A stretch of 64,000 bases of DNA from Kappaphycus alvarezii (GCA_002205965.3 NADL03000754.1:248001-312000), one strand, 5' to 3'; positions 42,546 through 55,525 are shown, counted from the first letter of the stretch. Notes: generated from the letters alone by a model not told the origin. Numbers and translations are program-made.

Positions 42546-43314
42546 CGAATAATGGTCAGTTGAGCTAGTGATGCGAGCTTCTCGTGAGTTGACAATAATT
42601 GCCCACATTCCACTGGGTAGCTGTTGGCCTCCTATCGGTGGAACCATAGCAGATTCTGAATGCCACGTGAAAGTTTTTCCACCTCCGAACATATTACGTG
42701 CCTCCTCAGCGAACTGAAGAGATGAAATTATACTACCATATGTATCACGACGGGTTTCTACGACCATATTGTGTAATATTATGCATGTCTTCATGACATG
42801 CGAAATTTCTTCTTGAAACGAAAGCCATGCCGGTCTTTTCAGTATGTGGAAGCGGCCAAAAAGGACACCAAATGCTCGCTCTACATCCTTTTTAATTGCC
42901 TCTTGCTGACTTGCAAGGATTGTATCCTTTTGAAATAACCAAGGTTTGATTATTTTTCACAAATATAGCCCAATCCGGGTAAATTCCACCGGCTAGATAG
43001 TAGAGCATTGTATGTTCAGTATTGTTCACCCTGCAGGGTAGGGAAGGGGGAAATTATCCTGCGATAATCTTGCCTACAGTTGGAGATCGATCAAGTATAT
43101 TGATATCGTTGAGAGAACCAGGGCTGTCGAAGAAGGCATTCCATATCCACAACTCGCCGTTGCTAACTGCTTCTAGCACAATAGTTGGTTTCTTTTCCTT
43201 CCCTTTAAGTGTGCCCTGCAAAATCGATGAAGCTCTTGGTAGTATACCTGTCGCTAAAAGATACGACAGCGTTTCATCGTCAGACGAGTCCTCGTCTTCA
43301 ATAATGGGAAGCAT
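42495..43314 (-). pseudogene. Harbinger transposase (plant-transposon type DDE), internally deleted
   Basis: The minus-strand part 43054-43314 begins with an acidic N-terminus (LPIIEDEDSSDDETLSYLL). It then jumps to KGKEKKPTIVLEAVSNGELW and GSLNDINILDRSP, which carries the second catalytic Asp. The GSIDCMHW-type segment with the first Asp is missing, so an internal deletion is likely. After a stop, YYLAGGIYPDWAIFVK follows in the same frame, then in another frame KKDVERAFGVLFGRF with the last acidic residue and the C-terminus to 42495. The element would need transposase from elsewhere. Confidence 0.75.
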
Positions 43315-43494
43315 CAGACCACTAGCGAAATGGAAATGATCTTTCTTGTCTGGTGTTGGATAGGGAAATAGATCGCTGCTGGAGTTGAAAATTGCTCTTC
43401 GTTTTATTCTATTTAGGGCAGGATCAGAATATAAAGCCGGCCAATCAGAACTGTTTACTTGGCAAGAATTTTTCTTTTACGGAGAGAAATAAAG

Positions 43495-43512
43495 CACGGA
43501 CTAGAGATGCTC
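43495..43512 (-). repeat. Harbinger right terminal inverted repeat
   Basis: 18 bp, perfectly matched to the left end, followed by TAA. Confidence 0.95.
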
Positions 43513-43515
43513 TAA

Positions 43516-46500
43516 AGAATCATTATGTTGATGTCGAACCCATGACGTTGTCCCGCAACGATTTCGTGTTTTGTTATAAATTTTACTACATAAAAAGTAT
43601 TACTATGCATCGGTATTGATTTTAAGAGATCCACGGGAAGTATGTTTGGTATATAGTATGAGATTCATTCAAATCAGCTCTTTCTGAATGGCTATCTGAG
43701 ATTGGTGCGCAGAGCAATCTCCCGCCTGCAGCTAAAGAGAGAGTTAGTAATGTTTCCTTGAATCTTCGCCTAAGGAGTTTCTCAATACTCAATCGAGACT
43801 GAAGATTAAAATACAGAATAAGCTTATCGCCTTGAGCATTCAATTGTATTCAGTATGATGGAAGGACCCATGAATAGAGGATACTGCAATTTCATTATCG
43901 ACGTAATTAAGCTTCCCCTAATTGTATGTTTTTTACTGCCACAATTACTAAGAAATTAACTTATCTAGCTATGCACATTATAAAGAAAACATTTTCATAT
44001 TTTAAAATATAAAAGTTATCAAATTTGGCAGATATTTCGAAGAGAGGATTTTTACTCTCGATTTGGTGCGCTTTAATGGCCTACTATCAGCCTGTATCTT
44101 AATTACTACAAAATAAGCCCATTTTATCTTCTTAATGAATTCAGGGTTGACGAAAACGCTTTAATTATGATACATGACCTCACTTGAGAATAAGTTGGGT
44201 AAAAGTACTAGAACGTACAAAAATAATAACCATTTGGTTTTTTGAAAGCAATATTTTCACGCCCTAAATACTCTTAGTAACAGAAGTATTATATGACAAT
44301 CTCGGCTAATCGATACTTAAATGATTTATGTACGTGATAGTCAGAGACACAAATCATCAGCTTTGTCCTGTATTGATATTCTTTCTTTTTTGGTTACTTT
44401 AAATTGTTAAGAAAGAAAAGGCATGGTAATTGAGCGAGAGATATCTGAATATCTTCCTGAAAACGGCATAAAGATTAGGTTTTACATAAATGAAGTGTGC
44501 GTTCGTATAAAAACTCCAAAAATGTATAAGAGCATCTACATTAGCTGTAAAAGAAATTGCAGTGGAAACGAAATTTTAGCCCAAGAAACCGTAAATTACT
44601 CGTGGCACAAAAAAAGATTCAAGTTTGCAACAATTAAGTATAGAAAAAGATATAATAAAGAAGTATATTACTTCGACAGAGTTCAGAAAAGATAATAATA
44701 GCGAGAAATCCTTTTCAGAATGAGCCTTAGAATTCAAAAACCAAATAAATAACAGAAAAAGTATATATTATATCTCATACTCTTCTAAAACGCTGCAAAC
44801 GTCTTTTTTGTAATTTGAAGTCTAAAATACTATATCGCCAATTTAGGATAGAAAATGAATCAATTTATCGCTACAAGGACGCGGAATGACTCTAACTTAT
44901 CGCTTTAAGATGCAATGTGAGTCAAATGGCGAATAGATTTGTTGTGATCCATCTCGTTAGACTTGCGATCATTCTGCTTATAAGAGTCCTTAAAATGAAC
45001 GTATTTTTTCCATGAAACAGAAAATAATCAAAAAAATGAAATGATCTCTAATCCTAGACCAAAACTGGAATACATTGTTGAAGTACTTAGTGTGTTACCA
45101 ATTATACTGTTAGTCAGTTTTGATGCAGCTTTCTAGAATTTTAGCCCATTAAATGGCTTTCAATTAGACTTTTCGGGTGCTTTCAAAGTCGTACATTATT
45201 TTCCTAAACGGCGCTTACATACATCATTAAAACAAGTTTTCCATTGAAACATTTGTTTTCAAAAGAGCCTTATTCGAAAACGTTTATTCATTGTATGACC
45301 AGATTTTGTATATTAAGTATAATCTTAAACTACAGAGATTTATTTATTTTCTTTCTACTAAATCTGATGAGTTAATAATGCACTATTTACATTTTAAGAA
45401 ATTGTTTGAGAATTGATCTTCAGTTTTTCGTCATGAAACATATTCTTGAAGTGTCGAGTGGTTTCAGTTTACGAAAAAACATAATAATAAAAGATGCTCT
45501 ATTTCTAGAGACACATTTTTTTGCCGGAAATTGGTATCCAAAATATTTCTCGTGAATCGGACAAAACAAAAGTAAATACTGAAAAATTTTTAAAAACGTC
45601 TTCTTTTCATGAACCTAAAATATTATAAAAAATTTATACCCATACATTTACCTCAGACGGCTGTGACATTAAAAGAAGTCAACGACTATCTCAAAATCGT
45701 GGGGAGTTGGGCGTACAAAAAGTAATCGAGGTTTGAACTGTTGATTGATTTCTCTGGTAAACAGGCCGGAGCTTGAGAACATGGTTATATTGAAAGGTAG
45801 TCAACGATAGCAGAGGTGAATTGTAAACAAAAAGTACTGAATTCAAACGTGTTCTAGAAAAAATACCCTAAATGTATCAACATACAAGGCTATGAAGGCT
45901 CATGTAGCAACTATCAATGAGACTGGCAGCATGTATCATTACGAAAAAGTTATATTGGTCCAATTTTCAAGAAGGAATTAGTTAATAGCTGATTGGTGAT
46001 GCGCGGGAAGTTTTGAGAATAACACGAGATCGCCATGATGGCTTCATGTCATTGGCTTGGCACAAAGCGGTATGATCTTTTCTTCAAACTGGTGCCTCGG
46101 TACAGTGCAACAAAAGCTTGCGCAAAAGCTTGTGAACCTATGTCAAGGTACAGTATATATCCTTGGTAACGGCTACTGGCGAGATACTTTCAGGTATTTG
46201 ACGGTATTTAGTCATCATCTTAATAAGAAATATCCTTCCCAATTCTTCCCTGTAGAAAACTGCGAAAAGCAATGGAAAATAAGCGTAGAGAAGTTTTGAA
46301 TTGGTTTCAGGTTACTTTGTCCCACATTGCAGTTATCAAAGATCAATCTAAGTCAACCAAACATCATGAAATTATGATTAACATTATGATTAACAGTATC
46401 TTTTTTAGTTGCCTCTCTGCTTTTAGAAATCAATAATCTGTAGGTGTTAAGTAGTGTCTACATTTATATCCTGCATGTGATACTGATCGATAATATTTCA

Positions 46501-49500
46501 TAAACAGGCTTTTTGAGATAGTTGTAGCCCGTTGACCGGCTTTGCAGATGATATTTAATAGAATAAGAGGCTATGCCGATGATTTTGACTGTATTATGTC
46601 CGAAGATGATGAAAATTGATTCTAAACCAGTCAGAAAAATTGCTAAAAGAATATCTCCGTGAAAAAATAATCAAAGGCTTCTATCTACCAGAAACAACTT
46701 AAGGACAAGAAAACAGCAAAATCAGTATTAAAAGCCTCCAAACTGTAACTGAGGTAACATGGAAAGACCTAAAGGCTCAAAATCCTGGGTCCCAGGGATA
46801 AGGCTGGAAATGCCTGATTTCTCCATCTCTGCTCTGTGGTTAAATCAAGCCGAATATTTTAATATTTTAAGTTTACCTTCAATTTCATTACTTCTCTAGT
46901 CTGAACTGAAATCTATGGCACTTTTATCTTTTTCTCTATTTTTAATTGCCTACTAAATTGCTTAAAAACCGGAGGGGTTTCTTTGCTCTCCTTATATAAA
47001 TTTTTTCGCATGCCATTGAAGTCCCAATAATATGCTCTGATTAGAATATTTAGCATCTAAGTAAGTAATTTAGAAGAGAGGTACTTACAGAATTATATTT
47101 TAAAGATAATGTTTTTTAATCTTCTCAGAGCTTCCATATCTCATAATGCAGTTTGGCTCGTGTGTCACTCATATCGAGATCCCAGAATAATACTTCTTAA
47201 GCTTAAATCCAGCCGTTTATTGTAATCACTTATTGTTAGCACATAAATATTGAAAGATGAGAACCGTGAGCTTGGTACTTTCAACAAATTTTAGAAGGCA
47301 CTCAAATTCAAGTACCGTATGAAAATTTATGTCCTCTGTCCAATCATTTTGTCCTTTTTTCTTTTTATTAATTTCATTCCTTCCTAAGAATGTCATTTTT
47401 GAACAGATTTTGCTCCTATAAACTTTTTTGTGTACATTTGAGTGTTTGGTTTTGGTAAAAAGCAAAGTTTTGGCTATCTCACCAGTTTTTTGTGCATATG
47501 TTTCTCTTTTTTCTTTGTATTAACGTTCGGTGGGACTACTTTTGCTCATTTTGCGTATGTTCCCCTGCCGCCATAACTAACGAAAAAGTAAGTCAAGAAA
47601 ATTGAAAATTTGCTTTAACTTTCACATTCCATATCATTAGGTACTAGCATATGATGTTTAGATGCACGGGTGTGAAATTTTCAATTTTCGGAGCCTAAAT
47701 GAGATCTGTAAATCTATTAGAAAGGACTTCGTATCATACTTTGCAGCCCTCAAGTTGCAATAAGATATTTTTATACAAAATATGATATTCGGATATGATT
47801 CTTCGCAACAATGCTGCAATTTTTCCTTCTTATACCGTGGAGAGGATATTCGAACCAGATTGGATCGATTTCTTGGTCTTTATTACCTTCCACGTTCTAT
47901 TTCGAAATTTTTTCGTGAATATTTAAGTTAATTAAAACTACCAAGAAATTTAAGTATCAACCAAAGTTTTTATGTAGCTTTCGTCCATGCAGACGAAATC
48001 AGAAAGGGTTAGGGTTCAAAGAGAAATTATCCACATAAATTAATAAGCAAAAGGTCAACCGCGACAACTTCCGCAAATGAATTTCTACTTACAATCAATA
48101 GAGGCCAACTGTCAACTTTAAATCAACAAATCGTTCTTCTGAAGCTGATTTTGATCTTATTCGAACCAGAGAACTCAAAATTTGACGTGATAAAACCCTT
48201 AAAGAGCCTGAAAACTTAATAGGAGTAAATTGTCCCGCATATTTCCGACAGAAATGGTGCCCATTCTTTACAGGTGCGATTATAAAAAGACCTGAGTTTA
48301 GATTTTTATTGATATTCTTCCAGTAATTTTGCATTAAACCTGGAAGCGGTTTTCATAATATCCAAAGACCCCCTAAACTTCTGGTTACTTCACATGTTAG
48401 GAGATCATGAGCGAGCATATGTGCTTAAAGATAATAAGAAAACGTGACCGCCTTAGAGGCCCTTACGCATTATCCCTTCACGCGGCAAATATCACTCTAA
48501 AATCTATTGTTCATACATTATGGACAACATTTCACTATGAAGTTATCTAGACGCTGTTCTGAAATCCCAAAAAGCTATGCCTAAGTGACATAATTCCGGC
48601 AGTGTTCCCTCCTTGATATAAAAAAGTCATTCAAAATGTTTCAAATGTATCCCTTTATTACTTCTATTTCATTACTTAACATTCCCTGTGCGCCTCTACT
48701 TTCACTCTACAATTGAATCTTTTGGAAGTTCTCTTTTCAAAGGGAACCCTGTAATCCATTGCTCCGCTTCGCTCTAAATTTCTTCCGAAACCTGTTCCAA
48801 ATCATTTACAGTACCTGTAAAATGAGGTAAGTGCGAATGTGAAATAAGGGCGCAAACTATTTCTCCTACCAAGGTCTGGAAAATATTTATTAAGTTTACC
48901 TAACTGAACAAAATAAACTCCTCGTTCAATCTTCACCCGAATCAAAAAGAACCTTATACATTCAGCCGCTGATCTCTTCACCTTTTATTTTGATACGACC
49001 AATTCTTGCCCTGTTCTATCTTACGGAAGTCAACTAGAACTAGAAATCGTAAAATTGCGATACTCTGGATATTTATCAATGCAAGAGGTTTTGTTCAATT
49101 TCTCTGATAATTTCTATATTCAACTGATTTTTTTTGCTCCATATTATTTACGATTAAACCAACTGAAAATTGTTTCATCCAAATTTTTTGTTATTCTCTT
49201 AAAATTATTTTAGCCCAATATTGAGATCTCAGACAGGCACTTTTTCAATCGGGTGTGCAATGATCACATGTGTGTACCAAAAAGCCAAAAATCTTATTCT
49301 TTACGAACATTAAGGAGTTGATATGCTATTTCAACCATGGAGAGACATTACTTCTTCAAAAACCACAAACCTGGACGTTAAATTTATTCATTTTTATTCT
49401 GTAAGGTGCACTAACGAGTTAAAGAAGATACATAACCACGAATACCCTAAATTTATTAGGCAATATGTAAAACAAATTCTTTACGTCTGCGTTGCTTAAT

Positions 49501-49600
49501 CTAACATCATAATATTTCTGCCAAAATATCTCTCTTCTATTCACAGCAATACTATCAACGTCAACTTTTGATTTCTCTATATCATAGGGGCTATTACTGA
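43516..49600. other. 6-kb AT-rich spacer, nothing recognised
   Basis: Only short AT-driven frames, for example 44423-44695 plus and 46057-46299 plus, with no motif. No genes, tRNAs or element ends were recognised. Confidence 0.5.
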
Positions 49601-49679
49601 AGGAAAATTTCTTCATGTATGATTGGGCGTCTGCAACATATGAGTCCCAGATTAAGATTACACCCTTTTTCTCCCCTCC

Positions 49680-50045
49680 GTCCTACGCATTATCTCCCCA
49701 ACTGTTGTGCACCAGTGGCTCCCATAGGTCCACCGAATCCTCCTCGTACACCGATCCCTTCACGTCCGCCTCAGCCTTCTCCGGGCCCTTTGCCTCTAAT
49801 TTCTCCTCTGTCTCCTCTTTGTTCTAGAAAAAGTGACGCCGTACCCATTCTCGAACACGTTACGGGTCCATATTTCTACAATAATCCTCGTATTCAGCTG
49901 GCCCATTGGCCATCAAAGTCAGACCGTTGATGAGTAGGCGGTATCTGGATAACTTGGGGATGGCAAAGGACGGGCGGAGGTTGATAATGTTGAGCGCAAA
50001 GCGAGTGAGCCGGTTGAGTGGTTGGCGGCAGTGGTTTTGCTTCAA
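49680..50045 (-). pseudogene. decayed copy of an unrecognised protein gene
   Basis: One minus-strand frame stays coherent over about 120 codons apart from two in-frame stops. It reads RFALNIINLRPSFAIPKLSR and RLLINGLTLMANGPAEYEDY, then REWVRRHFF, an acidic KEETEEKLEAKGPEKAEADV, and VDLWEPLVHNSWGDNA at the end. Composition is that of a normal cellular protein and is GC-richer than the surroundings. I do not recognise the family. It is probably a pseudogene of a host gene located elsewhere, or an eroded element protein. Confidence 0.45.
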
Positions 50046-50479
50046 CTACGTTGCTATTGAACTTTAAAAAATGTACTTTCCTCGAAAATTTCCACGGCCG
50101 TGGGCGAAATAAAAGATGGGAGGAAATGTTTCGGATTTGAGTTTGCATGCATTTAGAGCAAAAAAATCTGCTTGATAAAATACCGGAACTCGTTTTGGAG
50201 GACGAGGCGGATCACGAGTCGAAAGATTTCTTCTCAAAAAGGGGGATCAATTTTTTAAATAGAAAATGGTACATTTAGTAGTACGGTGGATTTAAATTCA
50301 TAAAGTGAAACGACTGTAGTATTTATTTTCGTTGAAAGGGAAGGTCGGATGATAAATTTGAAAAAGAAGAGATCAAAAATGGGCCATGGGATAAAGAGAA
50401 CAGGAATTTGCGGAAAAGATCGGTTTCGTAATAACAGTATGCACTCAAAGAGAAGGACACAGGGTTAGATTACTGCTTT

Positions 50480-50771
50480 TGGAGTTGTGGTACCATGACA
50501 GCTACATTGCAGCAAAACGTAAGGACATACTCAAGGCGGTCTAAGGTCTCGCTTCCCCTGAGGCCAAACGCCACGCAGCGGCCTTCATCGCAGTGTCCAA
50601 ATGCAAGGTGTGGTGTCCCGCTGCCCCTTCCGAGTCGGTTCAGGGTGCGTGAAATGCGACAGGAGTACGGTGCCGAAGCTATGGTTTTAAACGCGCCTCT
50701 ATCTGTTCCCAAGAGTTCATGGAAAAGCACATGCGCGATCATGTACAGTCCTTGAGCATTTCCTCCAGGCG
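50480..50771 (+). mobile_element. LINE reverse transcriptase palm segment (left part of a split LINE)
   Basis: Plus-strand pieces WYHDSYIAAKRKDILKAV (YxDD-like catalytic region, here HDS), GLASPEAKRHAAAFIAVSKC (the GL..N..K-type segment) and, in another frame, FKRASICSQEFMEKHM (the LGxPIGSxEF-type segment). The sequence breaks off where the Gypsy LTR begins and resumes at 57628. Frame changes and at least one stop show decay. Confidence 0.65.
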
Positions 50772-51256
50772 TGTGGGGTGCTAAGCGCACATGAGCAGAT
50801 CAAGGTAGAACTGTGGTTGAAACGTTGGTTGAGGTTGGCTGGGCTAAGCCGGCCGCTCCAAACCAGGGTTTTTATAAAACTGAAGATAGCTACAAATTAA
50901 AGTAAAATGCAGTCTAACAGTAGCGAATTCAAAGTTTTTTCCGTAAAACAGCCCTGACGGTATCGTAAGTAGCGATTTCAGAATTTTAGTCGGCACGAGT
51001 GACATACTCTGATAAAATGTAAGAAGTACATTGGTCCAGGTGGCATGGATAGCAAGGCGACTTTCGATTGGTAAAGCAATGGTATAGTATCCCAGTGTGC
51101 AACTCGCCCGTAACTATTCCAAGTGTACCAATGGGGTCAAACGCTGTGTTCAGAACTGTAAGGAAAGTTTAATTACAGCAAAGTGCCTAGTAGCCCTGGT
51201 TGTAAGGTTATCAGTAGTTTGAATCTACAGTACAGTAGATGCAGTGAATTCGTGCA
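50772..51256 (-). repeat. Gypsy 3' LTR
   Basis: TG...CA bounded, about 485 bp, paired with 57142-57627. The two differ at roughly 18 positions by eye. Confidence 0.9.
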
Positions 51257-51265
51257 CTCCCCCCT
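51257..51265 (-). other. Gypsy polypurine tract
   Basis: AGGGGGGAG on the element's sense strand, directly next to the 3' LTR; primer site for plus-strand DNA synthesis in this family. Confidence 0.7.
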
Positions 51266-51569
51266 ACAGAGAAGAATCGCCCCGATTCTTGAGGTTCTGC
51301 TTGTACTTATTCAAAAGTTCTTGTGAATGCTTGAGGTATGATTCGGGAAGCCACGAGTTCTCATGATCTCCGTTCCCTTTCCATTTGACAAGGAATTTAT
51401 TTTTTCCACGTTCTTTCTTATGAGCGAGTATAGATTCAACTACGTATTCCTCATGTCCATCTTGAAATTGGAGAGGTGGAGGAGGTGGAATTTTTTCGTT
51501 GAATTCATCTTCAAAGAAATGTCTCAAGAGGCTAGCATGGAACGCATTTTGTATTCCTCTTTCAATCAT
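51264..51569 (-). mobile_element. Gypsy integrase C-terminus with chromodomain
   Basis: Contains EEYVVESILAHKKERGKNKF and LVKWKGNGDHENSWLPESYL, a typical chromodomain. Chromodomains direct integration towards particular chromatin in chromoviruses. Confidence 0.85.
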
Positions 51570-51572
51570 CGG

Positions 51573-52333
51573 TTAAGATAACTGCAGACGGTTCCTCACA
51601 CCGTTAATTTCCTCTGTTATTTCAAAGGGACCACAATACTTTGGGTTCAGTCTGCGTGATCCAGCAGCATCTTCAAGTGATAAGGCCTTTGTTGATAGCC
51701 AAACATTATTACAAATCTTGAACTTATACGGCCTTCTTTTCATGTTTACATATTTTGCGGTGGACTCATAGGATTTTAGGATCTGATTCTGGGCTTTCCC
51801 TAATGCTTCTTGCATATCTTTTAGGAAACATGTTGCTGCAGGATTTTCTGACGCTAAAACATCTAAGGGTACTGTTCGTGGTTGAATTCCATAATTGAGG
51901 AAAAATGGTAAGACAGTTGTGGTTACATTCACAAAGGAGGTGTAATCAACTTCAATGTCTACCAGGTAATTATCCCAATCTGATTTGTCGAAGCTAACGA
52001 AAGCACGGATCATTTCACCTATTTTTCTGTTCATTATCTCCGATTTTCCATCAGTTTTTGGGTGGTATGCAGAGGACGGGGATATCTTTGTTCTTAGTAG
52101 AGCCAAAAGTTTTGTCCAAAACTTGCTCATGAAGATGGGATCTCGGTCCCATGTGATATTTTCTGGTAATCCATGATTTCAGTATACGTGATTCTTGAAC
52201 AGCAGTGATGTTTCAGGAGAATCCTTGTTGGTTTCGTTGTTATTATTCTTATCATCTTAGAAAGTCTGTCAACCACTGTTAAAACGCCGTTGTTTCCACT
52301 TCTCGACTTTGTGAGAGGTGTGATGAAATCCAT
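51573..52333 (-). mobile_element. Gypsy integrase core region
   Basis: Includes [20 protein letters not shown] and SSAYHPKTDGKSEIMNR, the catalytic-core signatures of Ty3/Gypsy integrase. Part of the broken pol region. Confidence 0.85.
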
Positions 52334-52898
52334 GGTTATGTGGTTCCATTTGGTTTTCGGTGTTTCTAGTGGTTGTAAAAGACCTGTCGGCTTCTGATTC
52401 GTGGCTCTGGTTCCCTGGCCTTGGCAGGAACGTACGTATCGGACTACATCCGATCTTAAATTTTTCTAATAAAACTTTGGTGATATTCTGTTGATAGTTT
52501 TGCTTATTCCTAGGTGTCCCGTGTTAAGCGTGCAATGATAGTCATGCAGAGCTTGACTTTAAAATTTCCTTCTGGTACACATATCTACTCGTTTCATAGT
52601 AGAAGCATCCCTAGACGCTCAAAGGGAGCTTTAGGATCTTGATAATTGGTTCTGAGGTTCTCATCCCTACCATAATCTTCTGCCAACCCCACTAACTCAG
52701 TGTTCGTGAATGATATGGTCGAAATGTTATTGGATTCTGAGGATGTCTTGGTAACAAGTTCTTGAAGTAATTAATTGTTTCGGTGATCAGGTGACGGCAT
52801 ATCTTGTGGTTGCCTCCATAGTGCGTCCGCCACAACATTTAATTTTCCTGAGATGGAGATTATCTTGGAGTCGAAATTAACTAATCTTTCCAGCCATC

Positions 52899-53396
52899 TC
52901 ACTTGTCTTGGGGACAAGTTTTCTTGGGTTTCTGGTTATCTTGGGGATAGCGGTCCGAGTGAATGGTGAATGAATTACCATAAAGGTAGGGTCTCCACCA
53001 CTTCAGGGAATCTACAATGGCCAAAAGTTCCCTTTCATGGGCCGCATAGTTTTGTTCCGCATCATTAAGAGTCCTGGACGCCAAAGCGACCGGCCTTTTA
53101 GAACCTAATTCTTCCTGTTCCAACACTGAACCAATTGTATACTGTGATGCATCTGTGGTTACTTAGATAGGCAGTGTGGCGTCGAAATTTCTAAGAACCG
53201 GTGCGCTACAAAGTGTTTGCTTGAGTACTTTGAAGGCATCATCTTGAGTGCGGCTCCATTGGAAATTCACGTTTTTCGTCAACTCTGTTAGAGGTTTTGC
53301 AAGAATTGAACAGCCTTTTATGAATCTCCGGTAATAATTGACAAAACCAAGAAAAGACTCTACTTGTTGCTTATTCTTTGGTATCAGCCATTCCAT
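52899..53396 (-). mobile_element. Gypsy reverse transcriptase thumb and RNase H region
   Basis: Includes VESFLGFVNYYRRFIKGCSI and SRTLNDAEQNYAAHERELLA, the connection and RNase H signatures of Ty3/Gypsy pol. Broken. Confidence 0.85.
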
Positions 53397-53418
53397 AACT
53401 GCACTTATCGTATTTGGA

Positions 53419-54408
53419 TCAATAGAAATACCTCTTTGAGAAATGCTTACTAGGTCTTATAAACTCAGCTTCTAGTAGTTCGTCCAACTGTTTTCGGAGT
53501 TCTGACATTTCTTTCTCAGAAAGTCTATAGAGACCTTTCTTCCGTGGTTCTGCTCCTTCCTTTAATTCTATTTCGAAGTCCTGTTTCCTTCTCGGTAGCA
53601 AACCTCTTGGGAGCTTCTCTGGAGAAACATCAGCAAATCTTTCCGACACCTTCTGTATATCTCGATGGTATACTGGTGCTCTTGGCTCACTAGAATGAAT
53701 GGGTGTAAGAAAAACTGCAAATGCCTCTTTTTTCTCATCGAAATCACTAACTATGGTATTGAAAGATACAAAATGACTCATTACGGAATCATCAGCAATA
53801 AATATGGATGAATTTCCGTTATGTTCGAATTTCACCTCATTATTGAGGCAATTGATTTTTGCAACATTCGAGGCGCACCATTCTTTCCCAAGAATTGCAT
53901 CATAACGCTTCAATGGGCTTACCGCAAAGTACGGAGGCTCAGTATAGGCGTTAATATGTACACCGAAAGCATTTACCAGTTCTTGAAGTATCTGGTCCGC
54001 ACCGTTGGCCATTTCAGCAAGCTCTCTGGAATCTCGGGTCTTTATTTGATGTTTCTTGCAAAATGATTCACTCAAGAATTTGACTTCACCACCGGGGTCT
54101 ATGAGGATTTTTGCTGGACCACCAGCAATTGTACCCTTGACAATGAGAAGGCCCTTGCGATTTCTCTCGAATGCAGGGGAGAATGTTTCAATGAACGTTG
54201 CATTCGATCTGATGGTTGACACGATGGACCTTTTTGTTTGCTTCAATGATAAATCTCGAGATTCTTTGTCTAATCCAAGCGTGCTTAATGGTTCTTCAAT
54301 GACTGGAACTGGCTGGCGACCTTCAATCAGTTCCTCAGGGCTTTTGGGATGTTCTTGGCCATGTGGCCTTTCTGTCTGCACCTTAGGCCGAGACCTTCGC
54401 CTATACAT
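53419..54408 (-). mobile_element. Gypsy protease and start of reverse transcriptase
   Basis: A protease-like segment (AKILIDPGGEVKFLSESFC) is followed by the linker and the start of reverse transcriptase (PRKKGLYRLSEKEMSELRKQ). Broken pol. Confidence 0.8.
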
Positions 54409-54475
54409 CTTTCAAGTTCTTTTTTTTCAAGCTTCTGTAAATTGGTAGTGTTTCTTTACAGCCCCGGTATCACTT

Positions 54476-55266
54476 CTACGTTCCCAATTTCCATCGGTAC
54501 TGGACTGCTGGTTCCAGCAAAAGAGCTTCCATTTCCATTCTTTCCTCCAGAAGTCTTGGTAGGTTACCGGGTCCAGAACGCTGATAGGCCGACTCTACTC
54601 GCTCATCATCCCTCATTAGGTCGGAGAGGTTGACGTATTCTCTGGTACACAACGATTTCAAGGTATAGGGCTTTAAACCGCGAGAGTAACGATCTATCTG
54701 GTCTTTAACTCCAATATCGGGGATGTTGAGTATAATTTTGTTGAAGTCTTCGTTGAAGATAGGAAAATATTTGACTTGTTTGCAGTGGGCGAGTTTGTCT
54801 CGAGCGATCTTCTCTTTGTTCAGTGTTTCAAAACGCTGGATCAAAGCACCCTTCAGGGTCTGACAGGAATTTATTCCTTTCGCTTCTTCTGTCTTGGAGT
54901 GGACCATCCACCATTCATGGGTATTGCCAGCCAAATAGCTGAGTGCTATGTGTAGGGGTCCATTTCCATCATTTGCTCCGAGGTAATTGTCCATCTGAAC
55001 ACAACAGCTGCCAATTGATCCCTTTTCGGTGAATGCAGTTGGCTTGTTTTTCTTTGGGCCAGCCTGACTATCCACTGGTGCATTACTTGACGAACTGGCC
55101 TGGTTTCAGGCGTTTACGAGTTCAGATTCTAAGGAGGATTCCTTTTGCGCTGCAATAGAGAGCTCTGATCTGTGTGCCGCAATCTGGTTATTGGCATGCT
55201 CGAGATTTTGCTGCAACTGAAGCACCATTTGCGTAAGGGACTCTAGGGCGACTTGTGGCTGATCCA
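54476..55266 (-). mobile_element. Gypsy gag region
   Basis: Contains a Gag capsid-like segment (HEWWMVHSKTEEAKGINSCQ, ALIQRFETLNKEKIARDKL) after a coiled-coil-like N-terminus beginning MDQPQVALESLTQMVLQLQQ. Broken; part of the same element. Confidence 0.8.
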
Positions 55267-55336
55267 TAGCGATTAGGTTCACAAAGGTAGTAACAGTGTT
55301 TGGCCTCGTATCGGAGAGAAGTTTCTGACTTTAAAA

Positions 55337-55362
55337 GTGTACACGTAATGATACGTGTACAC
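55337..55362. repeat. perfect 11-bp inverted repeat
   Basis: GTGTACACGTA, a 4-base ATGA loop, then TACGTGTACAC. It lies just upstream of gag in the Gypsy leader or at the edge of the inserted LINE-like material. Confidence 0.9.
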
Positions 55363-55525
55363 GATTTCTGTGACACCTGGAGTAACAGAGAGTCTCTTAG
55401 ATGGTTATTGGGCTAACTTCTCACGATGCGAAGCCCCCAGCAAGCTGGTCTTTCAAAATGGCAAGGAGAAAGAAGTTTAATGCGTTCAGTATCTACTGGG
55501 GACTGCGCACGTCCTAACTATACGG

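Larger units (their letters stand above)
41092..43512. mobile_element. complete-ended PIF/Harbinger DNA transposon
   Basis: The left end GAGCATCTCTAGTCCGTG (41092-41109) is the exact reverse complement of the right end (43495-43512). Both ends are flanked by TAA (41089-41091 and 43513-43515), the 3-bp target duplication typical of this superfamily. Inside are two converging genes: a Myb/SANT-like protein on the plus strand and a transposase on the minus strand, the classic two-gene Harbinger layout. A subterminal hairpin (TACGGAC against GTCCGTA) lies at 41238-41257. Perfect ends suggest fairly recent movement; both genes are now damaged. Confidence 0.9.

Noticed and set aside
44528-44545. 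TAAGAGCATCTACATTAGC as another Harbinger end
   Set aside because: Only the first few bases match the terminal repeat, and no matching second end was found nearby.
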